Part shown: piece by piece, positions 1 through 8,413 of the stretch
How the letters are laid out: each line of letters starts with the position of its first letter
Numbering within the stretch: the first letter of the stretch is position 1
NCBI GenBank assembly: GCA_027485995.1
Contig: JAIXPW010000221.1
Coordinates: forward strand, 1-64,000
Reading direction: 5' to 3'
Source: Verrucomicrobiaceae bacterium
Lineage (GTDB): Bacteria; Verrucomicrobiota; Verrucomicrobiia; Verrucomicrobiales; Akkermansiaceae
Length of the DNA: 64,000 nt
Made by a program: the position numbers and the translations under genes
Notes under the pieces: model-generated
What the model saw: only the letters and a program-made list of their open reading frames with translations
Told to the model about the DNA's origin: nothing
The model's database searches: none

Positions 1-1082
1 ATGTATTTCGCGACCTCGCGGAAATCGGAGAGGCGGCCGTTGGTGCAGGAACCGAGGAAGGCGACGTCGATCTTGACGCCCTTGATCGGGATGCCGGCGG
101 GCAGCTTCATGTATTCCAGAGCCTCGACGATCGACTGGCGCTCCAGCGGGGTCGCGGCCTTGGCGGGGTCGGGGATGGTTTCTGAAACCGCGATGCCGTG
201 GTCCGGGGAGATGCCCCAGGTAACCGTGGGCTCGATGTCGGCGGCGTCGATCACGACGATATCGTCGTAGTGGGCGTCGGCATCGGAGGCGAAGGATTTC
301 CAGCGCTCGACGGCGGCGTCCCAGTCGGCACCGGTGGGACAATACGGCCGCCCCTTGAGATACTCGAAGGTCGTTTCGTCCGGGTTGACGTAGCCGCAGC
401 GGGCACCGCCTTCGATGGCCATGTTGCAGACGGTCATGCGCTCTTCCAGCGACATGCGGTCGAAGACCTCGCCGGCGTACTCGTAGGCAAAACCGATGCC
501 GCCCTTGGCTCCAAGCAGGCGGATGATGTGGAGGGTAACGTCCTTGGCATACACCCCGGGGCGGAGGTGGCCGTTGACCTCGATGCGGCGGACCTTGAGT
601 GGCTCGATGGCCATCGTCTGAGTGGCCAGCACGTCGCGCACCTGGGTGGTGCCGATGCCGAAGGCGATCGCACCGAAAGCTCCGTGAGTGGCGGTGTGGG
701 AGTCGCCGCAGGCGATCGTGGTGCCGGGCTGGGTGATGCCCTGTTCCGGTCCGACGACGTGGACGATGCCTTGCTTTCCGGAACGGAGGTCGAAGTAGGT
801 GACCCCGAAGTCCTCACAGTTCTTGCGCAGGGCCTCCATCATCTCCGCAGCGAGCGGATCATTGGGCCGGTCCTGGTGCTCGGTGGGCACGATGTGATCG
901 ACCGTGGCGAAGGTGCGCTGCGGGTACTTCACCGTCAGGCCGAGATCACGGAGCATTCCGAAGGCCTGCGGGGAGGTCACCTCGTGGATGAGGTGGGTCC
1001 CGATGAAAAGCTGCGTGCGGCCGTCGGCCAGTTGTCCCACCGTGTGGGCGTCCCAAACTTTTTGATAGAGGCTCTTGCCCAT
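1..1082 (-). CDS. leuC: 3-isopropylmalate dehydratase large subunit, 3' end cut by window edge
   Basis: Leucine biosynthesis enzyme that isomerises 2-isopropylmalate to 3-isopropylmalate with LeuD, using a [4Fe-4S] cluster; cytoplasmic. The minus-strand translation starts [15 protein letters not shown] at 1082 and carries family hallmarks: [22 protein letters not shown], the [15 protein letters not shown] block and [13 protein letters not shown], whose Cys is a cluster ligand. About 360 residues are present; the family is usually near 470, so the C-terminal part, including the remaining cluster cysteines, lies off the left edge. A long plus-strand frame over this region is only its antisense shadow. 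leuD is not visible. Confidence 0.96.
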   Translation of the reverse strand, partial: MGKSLYQKVWDAHTVGQLADGRTQLFIGTHLIHEVTSPQAFGMLRDLGLTVKYPQRTFATVDHIVPTEHQDRPNDPLAAEMMEALRKNCEDFGVTYFDLRSGKQGIVHVVGPEQGITQPGTTIACGDSHTATHGAFGAIAFGIGTTQVRDVLATQTMAIEPLKVRRIEVNGHLRPGVYAKDVTLHIIRLLGAKGGIGFAYEYAGEVFDRMSLEERMTVCNMAIEGGARCGYVNPDETTFEYLKGRPYCPTGADWDAAVERWKSFASDADAHYDDIVVIDAADIEPTVTWGISPDHGIAVSETIPDPAKAATPLERQSIVEALEYMKLPAGIPIKGVKIDVAFLGSCTNGRLSDFREVAKY

Positions 1083-1170
1083 GGCTTGATGCGCCGACTC
1101 CGGCGGGGGCGAAAGCTGCACCTCCCGCAGGAAAATGTCAAAGCCGCATCGCTGAAATGCAGATGAGGGC

Positions 1171-1395
1171 TCAGGCGATGTTGATGAAGCCGAGGACCAG
1201 TGCCACCAGCAGAGAAAGCACGACCAAGGCGATCAGGACCTTTCTCGCAACCAGGAACCGGGCAATGGTTGATCGAGACTCTGTTCCGTCCACCCAGGCA
1301 TCCCAAGAGCCAGCCTTGGGTGGGCTGGTGCGATGGTAGTGTCGGATCTGGGCCTGAAATCGGGGTCCGGACTCTGAAGACGCAGGTCGTTTCAT
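1171..1395 (-). CDS. small tail-anchored membrane protein, unknown
   Basis: A 74-residue protein with a polar, basic first half and a single strongly hydrophobic segment at the very C-terminus (about residues 50-72, [15 protein letters not shown]), the layout of a tail-anchored membrane protein. It lies upstream of leuC in the same direction, with about 90 bp between them. No recognised domain. A real gene seems likely because the hydrophobic segment is clean and no larger gene competes for the region, but the family is unknown to me. Confidence 0.5.
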   Translation of the reverse strand: MKRPASSESGPRFQAQIRHYHRTSPPKAGSWDAWVDGTESRSTIARFLVARKVLIALVVLSLLVALVLGFINIA

Positions 1396-1447
1396 TGCAT
1401 TACGTTACGAACCGATCTGCGCTGCCAGACTCCCCCCGTGTCAATTC

Positions 1448-1481
1448 AAAAAGCCTCCCGTCCTGAAACGGGAGGCTTTGA
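1448..1481. terminator. bidirectional hairpin terminator
   Basis: Perfect inverted repeat AAAGCCTCCCGT / ACGGGAGGCTTT (1450-1461 with 1468-1479) around a 6-nt loop, with A/T tracts on both sides. It sits downstream of the small lipoprotein gene ending at 1513 (minus strand), so it probably ends that transcript. Confidence 0.8.
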
Positions 1482-1512
1482 AACTGGCAAACGGATCGCA
1501 AGGCGAGGGGCC

Positions 1513-1671
1513 TTACTTCGCCGGGATCACTTCCTGTGGCGCGGCGGCCGGGATCTCCTGGAACTTCGGCAAAGCGCGGAGTCCTGGGGGTTTCGGTTCG
1601 CCGGTGCAGCAGCAGGAAGCGGAAAGAAGGGCGAACACGGAAGCGCCCGTCGCAAGAAGAATGCGGATCAT
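1513..1671 (-). CDS. tiny Cys-rich lipoprotein
   Basis: A 52-residue predicted lipoprotein: MIRILLATGASVFALLSASC forms a signal peptide ending in a lipobox (LSAS-C), followed by two more cysteines and a Pro-rich tail. The ATG at 1671 was chosen over an in-frame start at 1734 because it places the signal sequence at the N-terminus. After processing only about 33 residues would remain, in the size range of entericidin-like lipoproteins. It resembles the lipoprotein at 1787-1906 in layout. Function unknown. Confidence 0.6.
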   Translation of the reverse strand: MIRILLATGASVFALLSASCCCTGEPKPPGLRALPKFQEIPAAAPQEVIPAK

Positions 1672-1786
1672 GGGTTGGAAGTGGAAAGTTTCGATGATGA
1701 GAGGGAAAAGGGACCGGAGTGGGCTGACCTGCAACCCGCTCCGGAAATCAGTTGGAACGGGGATCCCATTCCAAAATCAGACCGCC

Positions 1787-1906
1787 TTACTTGGCAGGAG
1801 CAACGTATCCCGGAGCGGTTGGAGCGGGCTTGCTGTTGCAGCAGGAAGTGGCGAGAAGAGTGCCGGCGGCGGCAGCGGCGAGTGCGGCAATTTTGACGAG
1901 TTTCAT
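1787..1906 (-). CDS. tiny Cys-rich lipoprotein
   Basis: A 39-residue predicted lipoprotein: MKLVKIAALAAAAAGTLLAT leads into SCCNSK, a lipobox with a Cys doublet, and a short Pro/Ala tail ending PAK. The ATG at 1906 follows a longer in-frame extension that would bury the signal peptide, so the short form is preferred. It shares the SCC doublet and the PAK ending with the lipoprotein at 1513-1671, suggesting a duplicated pair. Function unknown. Confidence 0.6.
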   Translation of the reverse strand: MKLVKIAALAAAAAGTLLATSCCNSKPAPTAPGYVAPAK

Positions 1907-2030
1907 GTGTATGGAATCGGTTGAGTTGGTTTCATGAATCCCAAGGCGACAGCCAAGGAACCGGGCGACTCTAACGACAGCGGATGACCGTGCAAGGAGA
2001 ATCGCGGTCGGGAAATGCGGGAGGATTCGG

Positions 2031-2058
2031 TTGCCAGCGGGGGGAAATTGCCTAGAGT
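2031..2058 (+). promoter_or_regulatory. possible sigma-70 promoter of asd
   Basis: TTGCCA (2031-2036), a 16-nt spacer and TAGAGT (2053-2058) lie about 35 bp upstream of the asd ATG at 2093. Both hexamers deviate from consensus; position is the main support. Confidence 0.35.
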
Positions 2059-2092
2059 CCCGCCCCCCGGACACAGGTCCGGCCTCCTACCC

Positions 2093-3094
2093 ATGAACAC
2101 GGAACCACACGTGGCGATCGTCGGTGCCACCGGCGCGGTCGGCGAAGAAATGATGCTCTGTCTGGAACAGCGGAAGTTTCCCGTCGGGAAATTGACCCTG
2201 CTCGCCTCAGCCCGCTCGGCCGGAAAGAAGCTGAAATTCCGCGGCGAGGACGTGGTGGTGCAGGAGCTCACGCATGACTCGTTCAAGGGCGTCGATATCG
2301 CGCTATTCAGCGCCGGAGGCGGGATTTCCCTCGAGTTCGGACCCTCCGCCGCCGCTGCTGGAGCGGTGGTGATCGACAACTCCTCCGCCTTCCGGATGGA
2401 CGACGGCGTTCCTCTCGTGGTCCCGGAAATCAATCCCGAAGCCGCGAAGAACCGCCCGCGCGGGATCATCGCCAATCCGAACTGCACGACCATCATTTCC
2501 CTGATGGCCCTCGCGCCGCTGCATGAGGCCTTCGGGCTCAAGTCAATCATCGCCTCATCCTACCAGGCGGTGTCCGGATCCGGGGCCCAGGGCATCATCG
2601 AGCTGGAAGAGCAAGTCAGGGCCATCGCCAACGGCCAGCCCTTCACTCCGAAGGTCTATCCCCGCCAGATCGCCTTCAACGTCATTCCACAGGTCGATTC
2701 CTTCACCGACAACGGCTACACCAAGGAGGAGCTCAAGATGCTCAATGAAGGCCGCAAGATCCTCGGGCTTTCCGACCTGAAGGTTTCCTGCACCTGCGTT
2801 CGCGTGCCGGTTTATCGTTCGCACTCGGTCTCGATCACGGCGGTGTTTGAGAAGCCGATCACGCCCGAAGCCGCGCGCGCCGCCTACGCAGGCAAATCCG
2901 GCATCCAGGTCGTCGATGATCCGGCCAACAAGGTCTTTCCGGTGCCGCTCGACACCACCGGCAAGGATGACTGCCTGGTCGGACGCATCCGCAAGAACCT
3001 CGTCCTCGACAATGCCCTCGACCTCTGGGTCGTCGGCGACCAGGTCCGCAAGGGTGCCGCGCTGAATGCGGTGCAGATCGCGGAGATTCTTTGA
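2093..3094 (+). CDS. asd: aspartate-semialdehyde dehydrogenase
   Basis: Reduces beta-aspartyl phosphate to aspartate semialdehyde with NADPH, the branch point to lysine/diaminopimelate, threonine and methionine; cytoplasmic homotetramer or dimer. The 333-residue protein has the full family length. It shows the N-terminal nucleotide-binding loop GATGAVGEE (residues 11-19), the active-site segment NPNCTT with catalytic Cys131, and the SSYQAVSGSGAQG stretch. The ATG at 2093 is preferred to an upstream in-frame ATG at 2015 because family members begin just before the Rossmann strand. Confidence 0.97.
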   Translation: MNTEPHVAIVGATGAVGEEMMLCLEQRKFPVGKLTLLASARSAGKKLKFRGEDVVVQELTHDSFKGVDIALFSAGGGISLEFGPSAAAAGAVVIDNSSAFRMDDGVPLVVPEINPEAAKNRPRGIIANPNCTTIISLMALAPLHEAFGLKSIIASSYQAVSGSGAQGIIELEEQVRAIANGQPFTPKVYPRQIAFNVIPQVDSFTDNGYTKEELKMLNEGRKILGLSDLKVSCTCVRVPVYRSHSVSITAVFEKPITPEAARAAYAGKSGIQVVDDPANKVFPVPLDTTGKDDCLVGRIRKNLVLDNALDLWVVGDQVRKGAALNAVQIAEIL

Positions 3095-3177
3095 AGAGGG
3101 ATCGTGGATCGGAGATCATGGATTGAAGACCTTCATCCAGATCCCCAATCTCCGATCTCCGATCAACTGCCACGCTC
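3095..3177. repeat. intergenic imperfect inverted repeat built from ATCGGAGAT words
   Basis: The gap between asd and the prenyl synthase gene contains GTGGATCGGAGATCATGGATTG on one side and, in inverted orientation, repeated ATCTCCGATCTCCGATC words on the other. It can fold into a hairpin and may act as a transcriptional attenuator or terminator, or be a dispersed repeat. No function is shown by the sequence alone. Confidence 0.45.
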
Positions 3178-4059
3178 ATGACCCTGAAGTCCTACCTCGC
3201 CGCCCGCGCCAAGGAAGTGGATGCCACGCTCGACCGGCATCTGCCGAAAAAGTCCGCCGCGCCAGCCACGATCCACGCCGCGATGCGCTACACGGTCTTC
3301 GCCGGTGGCAAGCGCCTTCGACCGATCCTCTGCCTCGCGGCTGCAGAGGCCTGCGGGGGGACCTTGGAAAACGCGATGCTTCCCGCCTGCGCGGTCGAGG
3401 TCCTGCACACCTACTCGCTGGTCCACGACGACCTGCCCTGCATGGACGACGATGATCTGCGCCGCGGTCGGCCGACCTGCCACAAGGTCTATGGCGAGGG
3501 CATGGCCGTGCTGACCGGCGACGCTCTCCTAACAGAAGCCTTCCTTTTCCTCGCGCAAACCCCCGCCACGAAACGCTACTCGGCGAAGGACTATGTGGCC
3601 GAACTCGCTCTAACAGGCGGCTCGCGCCACCTCATCGGCGGCCAGGTGCTCGACCTTGAGGGCGAAGGCCAGAAGGCGACCAAGGCCCGCCTCGTGAAGA
3701 TCCACGAAGCGAAAACCGCCGCGCTGCTGATGAGTTCGCTGCGTCTCGGGGCGATGACCGCCAATGCCACGCCGAAGCAGCTCGAAGCTCTAACAGTGTT
3801 CGGCCACGCCCTCGGCCATGCCTTCCAGGTGATCGACGACATCCTCGACGTCACCCAGTCCACCGAAGTTCTCGGCAAGACCGCCGGAAAGGACGCCGCT
3901 GTTGAAAAGACCACCTACCCCTCGCTGATGGGCCTGGAAAAGTCCCGCAAGGAGGCTGCCAAGCTCACCAAGCAGGCCATGGACGCCCTGAAGCCTCTCG
4001 GGAAAAGCGCCGACCGTCTTCATGAAATCGCGGCGTATCTGTTGGAGCGAGAGTATTGA
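3178..4059 (+). CDS. ispA: farnesyl/geranylgeranyl diphosphate synthase
   Basis: Head-to-tail condensation of isopentenyl diphosphate with allylic diphosphates in isoprenoid synthesis (quinone, undecaprenyl and hopanoid precursors); cytoplasmic. The 293-residue protein is normal length for short-chain trans-prenyltransferases. It has the GGKRLRP substrate loop (residues 43-49), the first Asp-rich motif DDLPCMDDDD (84-93), GDALL (114-118) and the second Asp-rich motif DDILD (220-224). The bases before the first Asp motif suggest a C15 product (IspA type), but chain length cannot be settled by eye. Confidence 0.93.
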   Translation: MTLKSYLAARAKEVDATLDRHLPKKSAAPATIHAAMRYTVFAGGKRLRPILCLAAAEACGGTLENAMLPACAVEVLHTYSLVHDDLPCMDDDDLRRGRPTCHKVYGEGMAVLTGDALLTEAFLFLAQTPATKRYSAKDYVAELALTGGSRHLIGGQVLDLEGEGQKATKARLVKIHEAKTAALLMSSLRLGAMTANATPKQLEALTVFGHALGHAFQVIDDILDVTQSTEVLGKTAGKDAAVEKTTYPSLMGLEKSRKEAAKLTKQAMDALKPLGKSADRLHEIAAYLLEREY

Positions 4060-4146
4060 AGAGGTGAATGGTGAATGGTGAATGGTAAGTTGTGGAAGAG
4101 GTCAGTCTGACCACCATTCACGATTTACAATTTACCACTCACCTCT
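4060..4146. repeat. convergent intergenic stem with tandem GAATGGT words
   Basis: Between two convergent genes. The left arm has three tandem GTGAATG copies after TTGAAGAGG; the right arm is a diverged inverted copy that also ends in the complement of TTGAAGAGG. The two arms can pair along about 35 nt with interruptions, so a bidirectional terminator role is plausible. Confidence 0.5.
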
Positions 4147-4905
4147 TCAAACCCTCACCACCGTCAGCTCAGGCCTGCAATTGAAGCGCATGGGGAGCAG
4201 GGAGGTGCCGAGTCCTCGACCGACGAAGAGTTTCCCTGAGGGTGAATCGTAGAGGCCGGCGACGTAGCGATTCACGAAACTGGGAAGAAACAAGGCACCG
4301 ACCAGCGGGACGCGGCACTGCCCGCCGTGCGAGTGGCCGCTGAGGATGAGGTCGTAGGGCTGTGTGCCCGGCTTGTCACCTACCGCCGGATAGTGGCAGA
4401 GCAGGATCTTCGGCTTCGGTTCGACACGCTTAAGACCATAGGGCCCACTGGTGCCATGGAGGACGAAATCTCCGAAATCGACCGCTTCATTCGTCAGCCA
4501 CGCCCCGCCTGCAGCCTTCCCGCCAGAGCGGAAGATCTTGAGCGAGGCTGGATCGTAGGGATCGTGATTGCCCATCACGCCATAAAGTGGAGCACCACAG
4601 GATTTGAGAAGATCAAACGCCTCGGCCAGATGCTCGGTGTTCTTGCGGTCCACCAGATCGCCGGTGAAACAGACGAGATCCGGTTTCTCGGCGCGGGTGA
4701 TCTCCAGGATCGACTCCAGCCAGGCGCGGTTGCCGCGGTAGTGAAGATCTGTTAGATGGACGATCGTCTTGCCGAGTCCGAGGTGGGAGAAGTCCAGCCG
4801 CGTGACGTCCAGCCATCTCGGTTCCACGCCCAAGGCATCCACCGCCGCCAGCCCACCGAGGGCCAGTGTCATGCGTTTCAGAAAAGTGCGTCGGGTCACC
4901 GCCAT
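4147..4905 (-). CDS. Tat-exported calcineurin-like phosphoesterase
   Basis: A 252-residue metallophosphoesterase of the YkuE/LpxH-like superfamily. The start TRRTFLKRMTLALGG is a twin-arginine signal. Metal-binding motifs appear in order: DLH (residues 53-55), GDLVD, GNHD and GHSHGGQ. The product would act outside the cytoplasm or at the membrane. Many relatives of this layout are called phosphodiesterase or UDP-2,3-diacylglucosamine pyrophosphatase-like; the substrate cannot be deduced here. It is convergent with the prenyl synthase gene. Confidence 0.88.
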   Translation of the reverse strand: MAVTRRTFLKRMTLALGGLAAVDALGVEPRWLDVTRLDFSHLGLGKTIVHLTDLHYRGNRAWLESILEITRAEKPDLVCFTGDLVDRKNTEHLAEAFDLLKSCGAPLYGVMGNHDPYDPASLKIFRSGGKAAGGAWLTNEAVDFGDFVLHGTSGPYGLKRVEPKPKILLCHYPAVGDKPGTQPYDLILSGHSHGGQCRVPLVGALFLPSFVNRYVAGLYDSPSGKLFVGRGLGTSLLPMRFNCRPELTVVRV

Positions 4906-4964
4906 GCGGGGGATTTCCTAACACAGGACGGACTCCACTGGGTGTGAATTCTCGGTGAAGTTTG

Positions 4965-5468
4965 ATGAAGCACGGGCTTTTCCTTAGAACGAATCTCGGA
5001 TTTCATCATGGAGTGGATCGAACGCTGACTCCCCTGGATTTCCTCAATGCCCTGCGCTGCGGGGCGGTCATCTCCGCCGTGGTGGGTTCGTGGTATCCGG
5101 CGATCGCGTATCAGTTTCTTTATCTGAACCGGGACCGCTTTGATTGGGGCGAAGCCGTGCTCTTTTACGTCTTGTCGTTCGTGCCGGCCTTCGTGGTCCT
5201 GGCGATTCTGATTCATCTTTTTCCCGGGCGGATGTTCAAGTGGTCGAAACTCATCCGGCATCGTGAAGCCCTCATCCTGACGATGATCGGCTGCCTCCTC
5301 GGCACCTTGCTGGGCTCGGTGAGCCTGATTTTCTTCATCACTGAACTGGGTCTGGACCTTCACAGTTTGAGTCGGGTGATCCTCTTCATCACCACCGGAG
5401 CCTGCTACGGAACCCTCCTCGGAGGAGCGGCAGCGGGCCTGTTGGAGTTCAGGAAAAGACGGCTTTGA
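4965..5468 (+). CDS. multi-pass membrane protein, unknown
   Basis: About 167 residues with roughly four hydrophobic segments (for example GAVISAVVGSWYPAIAY, AVLFYVLSFVPAFVVLAILI and LILTMIGCLLGTLLGSVSLI) and a basic C-terminus RKRRL. A TTG at 4962 directly precedes the chosen ATG at 4965. Four bases separate its stop from the next gene, so the two are probably co-transcribed. No family recognised. Confidence 0.6.
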   Translation: MKHGLFLRTNLGFHHGVDRTLTPLDFLNALRCGAVISAVVGSWYPAIAYQFLYLNRDRFDWGEAVLFYVLSFVPAFVVLAILIHLFPGRMFKWSKLIRHREALILTMIGCLLGTLLGSVSLIFFITELGLDLHSLSRVILFITTGACYGTLLGGAAAGLLEFRKRRL

Positions 5469-5472
5469 ATCC

Positions 5473-6363
5473 ATGCGCATGTCTGCCGAACCATCCATCT
5501 CCCTCCATGTTCCTGTGGCTCAACGCCGCCGGTTTGTCGTCGCCTGCATCGCCCTGTGGGTCGGCGCGGCAGGGCTCTGGTGGCTGTGCGCGTCGTTCCG
5601 GCATTGGGCGATTGTAATGGAGTGGATCTTTGCTGGGTGCTTGATGGTGCTGGTGCTGATCGGGCAATGGATTCTAGAGCGACGGCTGCGAAAGAAATGG
5701 CTACCGTTTCAAGGGCAGACACTTTGGTGTCTGAGAGTGGTAATGATCGCTCCAGTGCTTGCGGTGGTTCTCGTATGGGCGATCAAGCCGATCAGGCCGA
5801 TGATTCCAGGATCTTATCGATCGATTAGCCATGGTTTTTTGGACTTCATGACGGTGCGTGGAGGTCGTTATGCCAATATTTCGTTCTCAGAACAAGTGAC
5901 GTCGCTGCCGAACTTTACGTTTCATCTGCCTGATCGCTATGCAGCCGATGAATTGCGGTTTCATACCGCGTATCGCTGGGACCACCCTGGGTGGATCATC
6001 CGGAAGGGCCAGAGGACAATCCAGAAGGAGAACGGGCTCGAAACCCAACCGATGAGCGGTGCCGGCCTACTTAAGGTTTTCGAGGATATCAGCGGTAAGA
6101 AGATTCCCGCTCCCGATGAAGCAGCTGTCATCGCCATACTGGAGGCCCGATCCCACGAATGGCTGACAGGCAAAAGTTTCGACCCCAAATCGGCCCGACT
6201 TCGAGACCGCTTAGTGATCAGTGCTACAACGTGGGTGGAACGTCGCGAACCGAAGTGGTTGGCCTATGCCCTTGCCGGAACCGTCTTAGTCTTTGTGGCG
6301 TTCGCCATCTCCATCACCGCCAAGGCGACGATGGGAGAGGAGTTCTCCGAGAACTCCAACTGA
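5473..6363 (+). CDS. membrane-anchored protein, unknown
   Basis: A 296-residue protein with three hydrophobic segments in the first third, a soluble central region (about residues 125-255), and one C-terminal transmembrane segment (about 262-284, AYALAGTVLVFVAFAISI). An ATG two codons downstream (5479) is an equally good start. It follows the 4965-5468 membrane gene after four bases. The centre has no recognised motif, and base composition is a little lower in GC than its neighbours. Confidence 0.6.
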   Translation: MRMSAEPSISLHVPVAQRRRFVVACIALWVGAAGLWWLCASFRHWAIVMEWIFAGCLMVLVLIGQWILERRLRKKWLPFQGQTLWCLRVVMIAPVLAVVLVWAIKPIRPMIPGSYRSISHGFLDFMTVRGGRYANISFSEQVTSLPNFTFHLPDRYAADELRFHTAYRWDHPGWIIRKGQRTIQKENGLETQPMSGAGLLKVFEDISGKKIPAPDEAAVIAILEARSHEWLTGKSFDPKSARLRDRLVISATTWVERREPKWLAYALAGTVLVFVAFAISITAKATMGEEFSENSN

Positions 6364-6364
6364 C

Positions 6365-6970
6365 TCAATACCCCTTCCAGAACGCAAACGCGCAGACCAC
6401 CACGGCGATGCCATACGCGAGCCCGGCGGAGCAGAGCGCTTTCCAGCGGCCTTGCGAGGCGGTGACCCAGCCGATCATGTCGCGGAAGAGGTAGGGCATG
6501 CCGACCCAGAACAGCGAGGCGGTGATAAGCACGTAGGTGTAGATCGGGATCAGCAGGCGCGAGGTCGGGTCCTTCAGAAACGCGGCAGACAGAAGCGGCG
6601 AAGCCATCATCAGGCCGAGCAAGCCGAGTGCGCGGACGGCGAGGAAATCCTTCACGCTGATCGAGACCAGGATGATCGAGGCCGGCACCAGCAGGCGGAG
6701 CAGCGGCTTGAGGTTGTTGAACTCGCCGAGGTCCATCGCGAGGGCGCTGAGCTTGCCGAGGCCTGGAGGCGCGATGATCAGCCAGAACCACATCAGGCCG
6801 ATGCCGAGGAGGATCTGACCGATGAACTTGTCGCGCGGAAACTTTTTCAGGAAGGCCTGCGAGGCCGGGGCCTTGAACAGCAGGACCGCATGCAGGGCCA
6901 CCAGGCCAATGCCAAGCGTGAGCCCGGTGCCGAACAGCGGGAGCTTCTCGTAAGGGTGCATGGCGTCCAT
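6365..6970 (-). CDS. multi-pass membrane protein, unknown
   Basis: About 200 residues and five to six hydrophobic segments, among them FGTGLTLGIGLVALHAVLLF, IGQILLGIGLMWFWLII and LRLLVPASIILVSIS, and a C-terminal TM ending FAFWKGY. Starts at 7009, 6970 and 6961 are all possible; 6970 keeps a short cytoplasmic lead before the first TM. It is convergent with the gene ending at 6363. No family recognised. Confidence 0.6.
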   Translation of the reverse strand: MDAMHPYEKLPLFGTGLTLGIGLVALHAVLLFKAPASQAFLKKFPRDKFIGQILLGIGLMWFWLIIAPPGLGKLSALAMDLGEFNNLKPLLRLLVPASIILVSISVKDFLAVRALGLLGLMMASPLLSAAFLKDPTSRLLIPIYTYVLITASLFWVGMPYLFRDMIGWVTASQGRWKALCSAGLAYGIAVVVCAFAFWKGY

Positions 6971-7132
6971 GTGTGGCGGGACATTCGATGACCCCGGGCC
7001 ATCGGACAAGGCTGAACTGAGGCCCCGGACTCAAGAATCAGGAACCCGGAATCAAGAGGTAGAGTGGACGAATTTGCTTCGTAGCTCGCTTTTCCAGCAG
7101 AGGCCGCTTATGGCTTTGATCGAATCCTCCTC

Positions 7133-8413
7133 ATGAAACCCCGTTCCATTCCCTGGCCTGATCTTTGCCTGCTGCTGGCCACTGCCGGGGGAGTGACCTT
7201 TTTCCTGCTCCAGCAACGCAGCGCCGAGACCCTGGAGGCGGAAAATGCCCGGCTCAGCCAGCGGATCGAGGCCTGGAAAAAACGCGGCGAAGCCACCGAG
7301 GACGATCCGAAATCCGGTCTCAGCGCCAAACTCCTCGCCAAGGCCGGCCCCTCCGGCATGGCAAAGCTCGCGGCCATTCTGCGCGGAGCGATGTTAGGAA
7401 ATCCGGCCCAGGTCCGGGAATCGCTACTCCTCGAAAACCAGTGGCGCACCCTTGATACAGCGACGCTGGAAAAAATGGTCGCCGACGCCCGCGCGGCGGA
7501 TCTTTCAGAGGAGGATCGGGAAGCGGTCATCGACAAGTTGCTCGAAGTGCTGGTCGAAAAGGATCCCGCCCGGGCCTTCGCGGTGATCGAGGAGGGATTC
7601 GCCGGGAAAACTCCGAGGGAGATCCAGCAGCAGCTTTCGAAACGCAGCGGGCTCTTCGAAAAATGGATCCAGAGCGATGGCCCGCAGGCGCTGGCGTGGC
7701 TCGACAGGCAGATCGCGGCCGGGCTTTTCGACAGCCGTTCGCTGGCGGGCACGTCGAATGTCAGGCAGCAATATGAAAGCCTGATCTATCAGAAAACGAA
7801 GGAAGGCAGCCGCATTGCCGCGCTCGATCCCCTCGACCGTCTGCCGACGCTCCAGTCATGGCGGCTGCGCGATCTCTCCCTCGAAGACCAGATCGCCTTG
7901 GCCAAGGTCGCCCGGACCAGCGGACTCAAGCCCTCCGAAGTCGCCGAGGTGATGAAGCCTTTTCTGAACAAGGCGATGCAATCCGGCGATCTGTCCGGGG
8001 CCGATGCGTTTTTCGAAAAGATCGACCCGACCCCGGAGGAGCTGCCCCGACTTTCCGAAGCCGCAGCCGGATCTGCCATGTTCGCGCTTGGAAAAAAGGC
8101 TGATCAACTCACCGGCGACGAGGTTCCCGCCATCCGCAACTGGCTGGCGGAAAAGTCTCCGGAGGGCGATGCCTACATCGGCTCGACGATTGGCAAGGGC
8201 TTCAGCAATGGTTGGGATGCCGGACAAATCTACGCCACGATGGAACGACTGCAGAAAGATCAGCCTTCGGACGATCTCATCAGCACCTTCCTCATCGGTG
8301 CCTCGGAGGGCAACAAGCAGAAGCTCGATCCGGCGACCGCCCTGGACTTCGCCAACCGCATCACGGATCCCGGAAAGCGCGCGGTCACCCTCAACGCCAT
8401 CAAGGGCCAATGA
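7133..8413 (+). CDS. membrane-anchored helical protein with DPxxAxxW-type repeats, unknown
   Basis: A 426-residue protein with an N-terminal membrane anchor (residues 8-25), a short coiled stretch (EAENARLSQRIEAWKKR), and a long Ala/Leu-rich helical body. Fragments such as DPARAFAVIEEG and GPQALAWLDRQI recall the helical-hairpin repeats of the protein at 19645-21105. Its stop codon overlaps the next start (ATGA at 8410-8413), so the two are translationally coupled. Probably periplasmic; role unknown. Confidence 0.7.
   Translation: MKPRSIPWPDLCLLLATAGGVTFFLLQQRSAETLEAENARLSQRIEAWKKRGEATEDDPKSGLSAKLLAKAGPSGMAKLAAILRGAMLGNPAQVRESLLLENQWRTLDTATLEKMVADARAADLSEEDREAVIDKLLEVLVEKDPARAFAVIEEGFAGKTPREIQQQLSKRSGLFEKWIQSDGPQALAWLDRQIAAGLFDSRSLAGTSNVRQQYESLIYQKTKEGSRIAALDPLDRLPTLQSWRLRDLSLEDQIALAKVARTSGLKPSEVAEVMKPFLNKAMQSGDLSGADAFFEKIDPTPEELPRLSEAAAGSAMFALGKKADQLTGDEVPAIRNWLAEKSPEGDAYIGSTIGKGFSNGWDAGQIYATMERLQKDQPSDDLISTFLIGASEGNKQKLDPATALDFANRITDPGKRAVTLNAIKGQ

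Noticed and set aside
198-1166. Long open frame on the plus strand over leuC
   Set aside because: Antisense shadow: the minus strand gives clear LeuC sequence, while the plus-strand product has no homologous features.
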